Source: Clostridium sp.
GTDB taxonomy: Bacteria > Bacillota > Dethiobacteria > Dethiobacterales > Dethiobacteraceae
DNA: 52,019 nucleotides
Direction: 5' to 3'
Assembly: GCA_018335695.1 (NCBI GenBank)
Contig: JAGXRV010000002.1
Coordinates: 1-52,019, forward strand
This document shows, piece by piece, positions 1-7,515 of this stretch. A program made the position numbers and the translations under genes. Below the pieces are notes generated by a model. It had not been told where the DNA came from. It did no database searches and was given only the letters and a program-made list of their open reading frames with translations. The number at the start of each line of letters is the position of its first letter. The stretch's first letter is position 1.

Positions 1-340
1 AAAGCCGTGCCGGCGTAGTCTTCCTTCAAAATGACAGCAAGAATTGGGACATCCGTATAAATCAGGGAATAAATTTTCCCTTCCCCGTGCATGATATTCT
101 TGTACTGTTATGCGGAAGTGGTGCATCTTTACCATTTTCGGTTAGGGAAAAGAAGGCGCGGGTGCGGAAACCTTTTAGCGCCTTCTCTTCTTTTCCTCCA
201 GATAAAATATTGTGAATCCAAATCTCCACACTATTTTACCCAAAAAATAAAAAAGAAATAAAATAAAGTGACTAAAAACAGATAATTTAGGTCTATTTAA
301 TTTGCGTTATAACACTATTGATAGAAAGAATTTTATCAGT

Positions 341-542
341 GCGTTTTCTCTCAACTGACGCGTCTTGCAGGGCGGGTTTCAAACCCGCCCGAAAAGGAGT
401 CGTCCTGCGACACCCCCCCATTACGTCGGAAACAATATAACTTCCTGATAACTTCCTGCTACAAAAATTCCCCTCCCCTGGAGGGGTGCCCGCAAGGGCG
501 GGGTGGTCGCGTGGACGAGGGGGACAAATCACCTGTCCCCCT
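341..542. repeat. Dispersed repeat family 1, copy A
   Basis: About 200 bp that closely match 23029-23219, starting around the shared GACGCGTCTTGCAGGGCGGG and ending around GGGACAAATCACCTGTCCCC. The core has a GCCC-GCAA-GGGC hairpin with a GNRA-type loop, and the end forms a GGGGACA/TGTCCCC hairpin. The two copies match best at their ends and core, with a diverged middle. It is intergenic and non-coding as far as I can judge. Confidence 0.8.
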
Positions 543-595
543 AAGGGTGGTCTCAAAACACAAGCCTCTAGAAGGCAGAAACTCCATCGTAGGTA

Positions 596-637
596 ACCAC
601 CCCGGCGCTTTGCGCCACCCCTCCACAGGAGGGGAAT
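596..637. repeat. Inverted partial copy of repeat family 1 core
   Basis: This stretch is an imperfect reverse complement of 467-507 (ACCACCCCG, then CACCCCTCC, then GGAGGGGAAT). Together the two arms could form a long hairpin with about 90 bases between them. Confidence 0.65.
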
Positions 638-1309
638 AGCTTTCTTTCAGTGAATTGCAGACTTTCACAGAATGCTGAAGCGAGCGTTAAGTGAAAGCAG
701 CGATCAGCGAACCGCGATTCGCAGCGTTAAAACATCCAAAGGTTCACTTGCACTCTGCCCGAGCGAAGCAGTTGGGTGAGTATGCAATACCTAATAAAGA
801 CGCTCCGTGTTTTGATATAATTTCCCAATAAAAAAGACGCTCTCGCGGTTTCGCAGAACGGCTTTTTTTGTTTTATGTCGGTTTTGTTCTGCTATTTTTG
901 GAGGCAAAGGGATTTGAACCTATGGCCATTTGCCTGCCTGAGACCGATCAGCCGTTAGTAGATAGAAGGGGTGTGCAAAGAGGGGTGCAAAAATCCGGAT
1001 GTAATGATGGTGCCATTGTTTTAAAGCTGGCTTCGCTATGAGTACCTAAAATTTGGTAAAAGTAAACAGACATAGTCATTGGTAAAAAATGGGGGGGGTT
1101 TCATATTCGTGCCGTTGTTGATACGATCCGGAATGATGCTTTCCGGAAAGTCATGTTAGAATTATTTAGACTTGAACTAAACATGCATGATAAACTCCTA
1201 AAATGGGGGAGGCTTAAGGGCTGGGTCGTAAAGGTGCCAATCTTTTCAGTACCAACAAACTAGTCGTTCTTACGACAGAGTTAGCATGAATCATTATGTG
1301 CCACTGATG

Positions 1310-1705
1310 TCAGCCATCAATCTCCAAGAGCGTGAGCGGCAACCAGCGTATTAATTGTTCTTCAGAAATACTGCTGTCTGCAAAGCTAAGCATTAAATCA
1401 ACAACTTCAGGTTCTGTTGCCTCTATTTCATAACCATTAAGGCCCAGGAACGTATACATAGACATAAATGCGACTCTTTTATTGCCATCAATGAAACAAT
1501 GATTCTTGGCAAGTCCAAATCCATATGCAGCGGCTAGTACTACACAGTCTGACTCTTGCTCATAAGCCCAGCGATTCATTGGTCGTACAATGGCTGATTC
1601 CAAAAGATTAATATCTCTGATACCAAACTGTCCCCCATGTTCCCTAATTTGACTGATGTGAATAGCTTCAACGATTGACCTAGTCAACCAAATCGGTTCT
1701 TTCAT
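1310..1705 (-). CDS. doc: Doc/Fic-family toxin
   Basis: A 131-residue protein of the Doc (death on curing) branch of the Fic fold. The signature HCFIDGNKR lies at residues 69-77, matching the HxFxDGNKR loop in which His and the Asp/Asn/Lys residues bind and transfer phosphate. Known Doc proteins phosphorylate EF-Tu and stop translation, so a growth-arrest toxin is expected. The length is normal for Doc. The ATG at 1705 lies 8 bp after the stop of an AbrB-like gene, the usual antitoxin-toxin order. Nothing in the toxin looks damaged, while its partner has an unusual start. The family call is firm; activity is inferred. Confidence 0.9.
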   Translation of the reverse strand: MKEPIWLTRSIVEAIHISQIREHGGQFGIRDINLLESAIVRPMNRWAYEQESDCVVLAAAYGFGLAKNHCFIDGNKRVAFMSMYTFLGLNGYEIEATEPEVVDLMLSFADSSISEEQLIRWLPLTLLEIDG

Positions 1706-1713
1706 ACCGGCAC

Positions 1714-1914
1714 CTACTCAGAGAGTTCGCGGAGAGCGTTTCTGTATTTTTTGGCGCCCTTTTCATAAACAGCCATAGCTTTATCAAAGTTAGGGTTGTA
1801 AGGTGTTATCAAGATACCCTTGTCCGTTTCAGAAATAAACACTTCATCCCCCTTATTAAGGTGAAATCGTTCAGCAATCTCTTTAGGTATTGTGGCACCA
1901 ATCGAACCACCCAT
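1714..1914 (-). CDS. AbrB/SpoVT-like antitoxin, N-terminus possibly truncated
   Basis: A swapped-hairpin AbrB-type protein (GGSIGATIPKEIAERFHLNKGDEV near the N-terminus) with a toxin-binding type tail ending in KYRNALRELSE. It should bind its own promoter and neutralise the Doc protein 8 bp downstream. The only ATG in frame gives 66 residues and has no ribosome binding site. Family-like sequence (KKITLRQ) continues upstream of that ATG to about 1935 in the same frame, but no ATG, GTG or TTG occurs before an in-frame stop about 60 bp upstream of the ATG. Either translation begins at the internal ATG without the first beta strand, or the original start has mutated (a GTA codon stands at 1936-1938). 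Confidence 0.75.
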   Translation of the reverse strand: MGGSIGATIPKEIAERFHLNKGDEVFISETDKGILITPYNPNFDKAMAVYEKGAKKYRNALRELSE

Positions 1915-2069
1915 CTGTCGTAAAGTAATTTTCTTTACAAGCCATTTGCGTTGTAAGCTTTTTTTAAATGTTCACGAATACTCACGCAGTTATTGAGGTA
2001 GCACAGGCATTTTTTCAGCGAGTTTTCTACCTTTTATGATGATCGAATACAGCTACTTTGCAAAGTGAA

Positions 2070-3590
2070 CCCGTTTTTGGGCACACTTCTTCCGTGGTTG
2101 TTTTAAAGCCTGAACACTGTTTACGGTTAAGCAGATTTGACTAAACTTCGCAGTTTATCAAACTGTTTTGTTTTTGCGCGGCCAAGGGCCATTGTCAGCA
2201 TTACACATAGTGCCAAACCGCAGCGGACATTCATTTTTCTCATGCCCTTAATGAAATGGTTCTCAAAACCAAATGATACATCCAAACGACTGTTTACACG
2301 CTCTACCGCTGTACGCTTTTTGTATTCTGTTTTCCAACTGTAACTGGAACGAGCCAATGGTGTAAACACCCGGCGATCCTCAGCCAAGGGGATGCGGATA
2401 CCCTGACTACAGTTACAGAGATCCTGCCCCTTGCAGGTGATGCCATAGTGTTTAGCGGGACAACGATATTTCAAGGTTTCTCGGTTCTTTTCAAAGCCAC
2501 CATAGGCCATCTCCCTTTGTTTGCCGGATGCAGGACAATAGCAATATACAGTTCCCCGGTAATCATGAACTATGTTTGTGTGTTTACCGAGCAGGCGAGT
2601 TTTTTCGCCATCCTTCCAACGGTTACAGATATCTATAACCGGCTTGACTTTATATTCGTCCCAGAGGCGCGATACCAACTTGCCGTCATCGTAGCCCCTG
2701 TCTCCCAGAAACAGCCGGCAATCCTTAATGATTTCAGGATGTACTTTTGCGATTTTGCTCAGAAGCTGATGGGCCTGCGGGGCTTCGGCACAAGAAGCTT
2801 TTGTCAGGCTAAAAGCAACCGGCAACTCATAGGTAGCGTCAATAACCAAGTGCAACTTATAGCCAAACCAGCTTTTTGCTTTTTCCCATAGTGTCCCGTT
2901 TTCCAGCTTTCCACGATATGTTTTAACTCCGAAGTTGGCATCAGTATCGCGACGCCCGTCAGCTGGCAGTTGATCTTCTTTTTTTCTGGATTTAGCATTT
3001 GTATCGATGGCTTTGCCGTCTATAGCCAATACTTCCCCAAATCCGGGAAAAAGTTTTTTTAATTCGGAAACCAGAGTATTAAAGATGTCATTTACATATT
3101 TAGGTCTTTCCAAAAGCTTTTTTAGAAACCGACTGTAAACACAAGCAGGTGGGACATCATTGTCAAATCCGCACATAAAGCGCAGCTGGCCGTTACGGGA
3201 AAGCTCTCTACGCAAACTTTCAATGGAGTCATGCTGATAAACAATACCGGCAAGCATAGAGTTCCAGACAGCTCTAACAGGATAGTCGTTGCGACCGCGT
3301 CCACGCTCACATTCCAGCATTTTCATCATGCCTTCATCAGGCATGTGTTCTAAAACAAGCTGAAGTCGCTCCAAATCCCCTAATTTTTCAATTTCATCCC
3401 ACCCAAAAAGTCTTTGTTGTGGTATAATAGCCATAAGGGAAAACCTCCTCTGGTTTCTTTTTTGTGGTTAAAAAAGTATTCGCCAGAAACAGGGGGTTTT
3501 CCTTTTTATTTCTTGATATTACTCTGTTTTCCTTCTGTTTTCAGTCCTTGGGGTCAATTTTGCCAAAATCAGCGGTGCCTAAACTCAAAA
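2070..3590 (-). mobile_element. Insertion sequence, IS4/IS1182-like
   Basis: A single intact transposase gene fills the element. Possible terminal inverted repeats are weak: GTTTAGGCAC (reverse complement of 3575-3584) against TTTTGGGCAC around 2075-2084. The outer borders are therefore approximate and I could not identify a target duplication. The total of about 1.5 kb is normal for this group. The element lies about 150 bp upstream of the toxin-antitoxin pair. Confidence 0.7.
2127..3434 (-). CDS. IS transposase, DDE type
   Basis: A 435-residue transposase that would catalyse DNA cleavage and strand transfer for its own element. The probable acidic triad is D139 (in VLAIDGKAID), D245 (in LFLGDRGYDD) and E378 (in YKKRTAVERVNSR), with the Y-(2)-R-(3)-E spacing of IS4-superfamily enzymes. 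A cysteine group (C298, C300, C325, C334, C340, C342) between the second Asp and the Glu resembles the IS1182 group. The N-terminus has the usual helical DNA-binding region. The ORF is full length without frameshift, so the element may be active. Exact IS family needs a database comparison. Confidence 0.9.
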   Translation of the reverse strand: MAIIPQQRLFGWDEIEKLGDLERLQLVLEHMPDEGMMKMLECERGRGRNDYPVRAVWNSMLAGIVYQHDSIESLRRELSRNGQLRFMCGFDNDVPPACVYSRFLKKLLERPKYVNDIFNTLVSELKKLFPGFGEVLAIDGKAIDTNAKSRKKEDQLPADGRRDTDANFGVKTYRGKLENGTLWEKAKSWFGYKLHLVIDATYELPVAFSLTKASCAEAPQAHQLLSKIAKVHPEIIKDCRLFLGDRGYDDGKLVSRLWDEYKVKPVIDICNRWKDGEKTRLLGKHTNIVHDYRGTVYCYCPASGKQREMAYGGFEKNRETLKYRCPAKHYGITCKGQDLCNCSQGIRIPLAEDRRVFTPLARSSYSWKTEYKKRTAVERVNSRLDVSFGFENHFIKGMRKMNVRCGLALCVMLTMALGRAKTKQFDKLRSLVKSA

Positions 3591-3727
3591 CCAGCATAAA
3601 CATTGAATTGTGTTGGGGTAAAATTATTTTACTACAGTCTTAAAACAGCCTGTTTATCGTCATTTCCGGACATCGCAATTAGCTCTTTACCAAGTTAAAT
3701 CACTCCTTGGTTGAATAGTATGCCTAT

Positions 3728-3748
3728 ATTGTAGCATAATAATGCTAC
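3728..3748. repeat. Small inverted repeat TAGCAT/ATGCTA
   Basis: A short palindrome GTAGCAT-aat-AATGCTAC in the AT-rich gap between the insertion sequence and the coiled-coil gene. It could be an operator or chance; no T-tract follows on either strand. Confidence 0.35.
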
Positions 3749-3785
3749 CAATGAAAGAATTTAACAAGACCATGACAATAGCTTA

Positions 3786-3820
3786 AGGCCGCAACCATTC
3801 TTTTTGCATGGTTGCGGCCT
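3786..3820. terminator. Strong hairpin, possible terminator
   Basis: Perfect 13-bp stem AGGCCGCAACCAT/ATGGTTGCGGCCT with a 9-base loop, about 60 bp past the end of the coiled-coil gene. A short T-tract (GTTTT) follows on the plus strand. On the minus strand, where the genes lie, the hairpin is followed by TTAAGC, so it may act as a transcript end or stabiliser rather than a classic intrinsic terminator. Confidence 0.55.
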
Positions 3821-3879
3821 GTTTTCACGCTCTTTTATTGTACAAATTTAAGAATACATCCGCCAATACTTAATCCAAG

Positions 3880-4458
3880 TTAGCTGCGCAAGAGTGCCAA
3901 CAGTTCATCAACATCGGCAATCATGCTGTTTAGAATCCTCCGCCTAGCCTCCTGTACAGCAAAAATATTGTCTGAATTTCCGCGTAGCCCGGGGGCATTG
4001 TTCTTGCGCCTATTTTCTTTCAACAACTCACGCTCTTCACGGATTTCACCTAAGGTATCCGCAAATTTCGCTCTGTTTTCCCTTATCAGGCGCAATTGTT
4101 CTTTAATGGCAGCTTCTTTTCCTTCAGGGAGCAACTCAGGATTTTTACGTACTTCCTTAAGCAATTCGCGAACTTGTGCCATTTTCTCTTTTAACGTCCT
4201 GTTCAATTCTTTAATTGCCTGCCTATTTTGCTTGATTTGCGCCACTCTTGTAGCAGCGATGGCTCTTCTGCTGTACACTTGCCCAGCTACGCTTTCTTTG
4301 CCTATCCTCTGCCTATACACCTGCTCAGTCACACGCTCCCTGACCCTCTCCTGCGTCTTTCGCCCCTGACCTCTGGCCTCCGCATACTCTGCGACAGAAA
4401 TATTAGCGATAAGCAGCAGCGTGACAATTAAAACTACTTGAAACTTTTTCTTGAACAT
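3880..4458 (-). CDS. Secreted charged coiled-coil protein of unknown function
   Basis: I do not recognise a family. The 192-residue product starts with a signal peptide (MFKKKFQVVLIVTLLLIANISVA, likely cleavage near AEA) and then is almost entirely charged helix rich in Arg, Lys, Glu and Gln, with heptad-like stretches around residues 75-155. It should be exported and form a helical or coiled-coil rod. It is the last gene of a unit with a lipoprotein 17 bp upstream and a sensor kinase and response regulator before that. By position it could be an envelope protein that the two-component system controls or senses, loosely like CpxP/Spy, but no LTxxQ motifs are visible. Confidence 0.7.
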   Translation of the reverse strand: MFKKKFQVVLIVTLLLIANISVAEYAEARGQGRKTQERVRERVTEQVYRQRIGKESVAGQVYSRRAIAATRVAQIKQNRQAIKELNRTLKEKMAQVRELLKEVRKNPELLPEGKEAAIKEQLRLIRENRAKFADTLGEIREERELLKENRRKNNAPGLRGNSDNIFAVQEARRRILNSMIADVDELLALLRS

Positions 4459-4475
4459 AATATCAGCCTCCTTAG

Positions 4476-4901
4476 CTAAAAATCGAAATCTTCGTCTTGG
4501 ATGTCGTCCATATTCTCCAGCAAAACCAGCAGTGCTTCCATTTCTTTGTCCAATGCCTGCAATAACTGTCCGCGATCGGTAAGGACAATGTTATCTGAGA
4601 CAATCACCAAAGGTTTCTCCTTTTTGACCGGAGACCGTTCTGCCGATGTACTGCCAGATTGCTCCGGAATCATAGTCGACTGTTCAGATATAGCTTCCTT
4701 CTCACTTATAGCTTCCTTCTCACTTGGCTCACTTTCAGGCAGTTCCAAAGGCGCTTGCTCTGACGTAGTTTCCTCTTCAATTGATGTGTTGACCGGCGTC
4801 ACGGAGGGTGGCTGCCGCGTTTCGCAACCGACAATCAGAGCTGTAGCAAGCAATAATAGCACCAGAACCATCTTCCTAGGGCTCTTCAACAGTACCATCA
4901 C
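4476..4901 (-). CDS. Small lipoprotein
   Basis: A 141-residue protein with a lipoprotein signal: basic start, hydrophobic run and lipobox LIVGC, lipidated Cys at about residue 26. The mature part is acidic and rich in Ser, Glu and Pro, with a direct repeat SEKEAI-SEKEAI around residues 60-71, and looks disordered. The C-terminal 45 residues (VIVSDNIVLTDRGQLLQALDKEMEALLVLL...) look helical and folded. It lies between the sensor kinase (90 bp upstream) and the coiled-coil protein (17 bp downstream). No known domain was recognised; an accessory sensor or cargo of the two-component system is inferred. Confidence 0.7.
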   Translation of the reverse strand: MMVLLKSPRKMVLVLLLLATALIVGCETRQPPSVTPVNTSIEEETTSEQAPLELPESEPSEKEAISEKEAISEQSTMIPEQSGSTSAERSPVKKEKPLVIVSDNIVLTDRGQLLQALDKEMEALLVLLENMDDIQDEDFDF

Positions 4902-4991
4902 CTCACAGGTAGATTTTTCTTGCTACCCTGATTCGATTATATTAACCATATGTAACCGGGGAATAAACCAATTGTAACTATTTTGTAAACA

Positions 4992-6389
4992 TTAGGCTCC
5001 TGAGAACACAATACGAGCCACAGTGCCTTTACAGCTACTCTCTAAGGCAATTTGCCCGCCATGCAGTTCTACGATGCTTTTAACAATGGCAAGACCAAGC
5101 CCTGTGCCGCCGGTCGCCGAATCCCTAAATTTTTCTACACGATAAAACTTCTCAAAAACAAACGGAAGGTCCTGGGCGGAAATTCCCAAACCTGTGTCCC
5201 ATACTTCAATCATAACAGTATCTTGTCCTCCGGAGACGTTAATTCCCACGCTGCCGCCGGCAGGAGTAAATTCAACCGCATTGGATAACAGGTTGCCAAT
5301 AACCTGTCTGACTCTGCTGCTATCGGCAGTTAGCAACAACTCCTTATCGCAGCCGCGCAGGTTTATTTCAAGGTTTTTAGCATGTGCCTGCGCTGAGAAG
5401 AGCTCGGCTGTTTCCTTAACTACGATGCATAAATCAAATTTCTCCTTTCTTAAAACGATACCACCCGATTCAAGCCTTGCCATTTCAAGCAAGTCGTTTG
5501 TCATCGCGGTGAGACGGTTTGTTTCCTGCAGCACTAAATTCAAATACCTCGGCCGCTCTCGGGGAGGGATAACATCATCCAGCATCCCTTGAACGAAACC
5601 CCTGATCGCTGCCAGAGGTGATCTTAGCTCATGAGAAACACCTGCGATCAATTCTCTGCGCATTGTTTCCGCCTTTTTTAGTTTGTTTTTTAACTGGTTA
5701 AAGGATTCTACCAGCATCCCTAATTCATCTTTGCCGCCCTCTTCCAAATCGGGTATATCTTTCCCGCCGGCAAGAGCCTCCGCAGCTCTGCTCACTTTGA
5801 CCACAGGCCGGGTTAGGCGGTGAGAAACAAAGTAAACGACAACAAAGGCGAGCAAAAGCAGCAGAGAACCGCTTAACCAAACAACATTACGAGCCTGCGC
5901 CAAAACTCCCTCTAGTTCATTTAGCGGTGAAAACAGAATAACAGCACCCGTGACTCTCCCTCCTATACGAGAGGGCATCCCTACCGCCACAACTTCCGTA
6001 TCAAGAGCGGCAGCAAATTGACGCCTGATAATCACGGTTTCGCCTTGCCAAATCCTTGTCAGAAGATCGGCCAGCCATTCGTTGCCCATTTCACTAAGCA
6101 ATGGATGTGCCGGCAATTCCTCCACCGGCTTCTCTAACAATACAACTCTGGCGTTGGCTGTTTCCCCCGCAACATTAACCGCTAAGGCCAATTCCTTTTC
6201 AGTTAAAGTTCCCCGCTGCACTCTGCCAAGCAATGTATTCAGATAGTAACCGGTTTCAAGCAGCGAATCCTGTTTTACTAAAAACAGATGTTCTCTCAGA
6301 ACAACTGAGAGTAAACCCGAAAACAATGCAATGGCAACGGCAATAATCAGCACATAGGTGAGAAATAAACGGCTGAAAATACTCTTCAT
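4992..6389 (-). CDS. Membrane sensor histidine kinase
   Basis: A 465-residue kinase of the PhoR/ResE type. It has a first membrane helix (about 10-30), an extracytoplasmic domain (about 35-168), a second helix (169-189), a HAMP linker (190-240), a dimerisation domain with phospho-acceptor H253 in VSHELRSP, and a HATPase domain with DTGLGI and GTGLGLAI boxes. It should autophosphorylate and pass phosphate to the regulator whose gene overlaps its start by 4 bp. The input signal is unknown. Two downstream exported proteins in the same unit suggest an envelope signal. Confidence 0.93.
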   Translation of the reverse strand: MKSIFSRLFLTYVLIIAVAIALFSGLLSVVLREHLFLVKQDSLLETGYYLNTLLGRVQRGTLTEKELALAVNVAGETANARVVLLEKPVEELPAHPLLSEMGNEWLADLLTRIWQGETVIIRRQFAAALDTEVVAVGMPSRIGGRVTGAVILFSPLNELEGVLAQARNVVWLSGSLLLLLAFVVVYFVSHRLTRPVVKVSRAAEALAGGKDIPDLEEGGKDELGMLVESFNQLKNKLKKAETMRRELIAGVSHELRSPLAAIRGFVQGMLDDVIPPRERPRYLNLVLQETNRLTAMTNDLLEMARLESGGIVLRKEKFDLCIVVKETAELFSAQAHAKNLEINLRGCDKELLLTADSSRVRQVIGNLLSNAVEFTPAGGSVGINVSGGQDTVMIEVWDTGLGISAQDLPFVFEKFYRVEKFRDSATGGTGLGLAIVKSIVELHGGQIALESSCKGTVARIVFSGA

Positions 6390-7072
6390 AGACTTGCCTC
6401 AAATTTATAGCCAACGCCGCGGACAGTTTTGAATCTGTATCCGCAGCCTTCATATTCCAGTTTTTCGCGTAGTCTCTGGATATGCACATCAACCGTACGT
6501 GTTTCCCCGGCATAGTCATACCCCCAAACCTTTTCCAGTAGCTGCTCCCGATCGAAAACTTTGTTCTGGTTTCGCCAGAAAAAAAACAAAAGCTGCATCT
6601 CTCTGGGTTTCAGCTCAACCGCCTTCCCATCGAGACGCACCTCATATCTTTCCATGCAGACTTCAAGTGCCCCGGTTCTGTCAGTCGTTAATTCCTGTCC
6701 CTGTTTCTCGGCAGTTCTGCGCAGCAATGCCCTGACTCTGGCTACCACCTCCAACGGATCAAACGGCTTCACCACATAATCGTCAGCGCCAACCCTAAAA
6801 CCTGCCAGTTTGTCCTCCATAGCATCTTTAGCTGTCAGCATCAGCACCGGCACATTACTCTCCTTGCGCAGAGCTTGACAAACCTCAAGCCCGTTTTTTC
6901 CGATTAACATCAGGTCAAGAATAATTACATCGGGCTTGTCCCGGTGAAAAATTGACAACACACTGTCTCCGTCACCGGTCAAAATAACTTCAAACCCCTC
7001 AAAAGCCAGGTACAGCTTTAATACCTCGCCGATATTTGCATCATCCTCAACAATCAGAACTTTTTTCCCCAC
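6386..7072 (-). CDS. OmpR/PhoB-family response regulator
   Basis: A 228-residue regulator with an N-terminal receiver (acidic pair E9-D10-D11, phospho-acceptor D53 in VIILDLMLIG, K at the end of the receiver in VVKPFDP) and a C-terminal winged helix (ELKPREMQLL through VRGVGYKFE). It would bind DNA as a dimer when phosphorylated by the kinase translated next; the two genes overlap by 4 bp. The start is GTG at 7072 preceded by AGGGGG. It begins 52 bp after rsfS, so it may read through from there or have its own promoter; I see no clear one. Confidence 0.93.
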   Translation of the reverse strand: MGKKVLIVEDDANIGEVLKLYLAFEGFEVILTGDGDSVLSIFHRDKPDVIILDLMLIGKNGLEVCQALRKESNVPVLMLTAKDAMEDKLAGFRVGADDYVVKPFDPLEVVARVRALLRRTAEKQGQELTTDRTGALEVCMERYEVRLDGKAVELKPREMQLLFFFWRNQNKVFDREQLLEKVWGYDYAGETRTVDVHIQRLREKLEYEGCGYRFKTVRGVGYKFEASL

Positions 7073-7124
7073 TGCGCTTCCCCCTGTTTACACCGGCAGT
7101 TACCTTTACAACTTCAACCTCGCT

Positions 7125-7496
7125 TCAATTTTCTTTTCCCGGTTGAATATTTGCAATTCCAGCTCTAGGCGCATGGCTCCATAGACGCTCGAGATTATAA
7201 AAATCCCGCTCAGCAGGTTGGAAAATGTGCATGACAACCGAACCATAATCCAAGAGAACCCAAAGCGCTTCAGCGTAACCCTCACGATGCAACAACGTAT
7301 AGCCCGCTTCTTTAGCTCCAGCCATGACATGATCGGCAATCGCGTGCACCTGCGCTTTGTTTGCACCGGTGGCAATCACAAAGTAATCAGCAATAAGTGA
7401 TACTTTGCCTACTTCCAGGACAACCAAGGCGCCCGCCTTCTTATCTTGAGCAAGGCTTTCGATTAAATGTGCCAATTTCTGAGTTTCTTCCGCCAA
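7125..7496 (-). CDS. rsfS: Ribosomal silencing factor RsfS
   Basis: RsfS (YbeB/Iojap) binds ribosomal protein L14 and blocks subunit joining in starvation or during assembly. The body is typical: LAHLIESLAQDKKAGALVVLEV near the start, then DYFVIATGANKAQVHAIADHV and W-V-LLDYGSVVMHIF. I chose the TTG at 7496 because GGGGGAG lies 5 bases upstream. A longer frame from 7541 would overlap the preceding LCP-like gene and adds residues not usual for the family. It follows yqeK and an LCP gene, the standard clostridial arrangement. Confidence 0.9.
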   Translation of the reverse strand: MAEETQKLAHLIESLAQDKKAGALVVLEVGKVSLIADYFVIATGANKAQVHAIADHVMAGAKEAGYTLLHREGYAEALWVLLDYGSVVMHIFQPAERDFYNLERLWSHAPRAGIANIQPGKEN

Positions 7497-7515
7497 CAAT
7501 ACTCCCCCTTCATTA

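Larger units (their letters stand above)
1..1309. other. Gene-free left region with repeats
   Basis: No ORF here has family-like sequence. What can be seen is a dispersed repeat (341-542) with an inverted partner (596-637), a tRNA-like 3' fragment (about 898-945), and AT-rich DNA with a 7-G run near 1092. The short ORFs in it are translations of the repeat. The region looks like an accumulation zone for repeats and mobile DNA next to a toxin-antitoxin pair and an insertion sequence. Confidence 0.6.

Noticed and set aside
293-668. ORFs of 87 and 69 codons in the left region, and a similar ORF at 22982-23209
   Set aside because: Their translations match each other only because the DNA repeat is shared (DHPALAGTPPGEGNF). 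No ribosome binding site or family; treated as repeat.
830-875. Terminator near 830-875 (A-run, GC stretch, T-run)
   Set aside because: The GC stretch does not form a continuous stem, so it is not a convincing terminator.
2448-2891. Plus-strand ORF of 147 codons opposite the transposase
   Set aside because: Shadow of the transposase frame; no family features.
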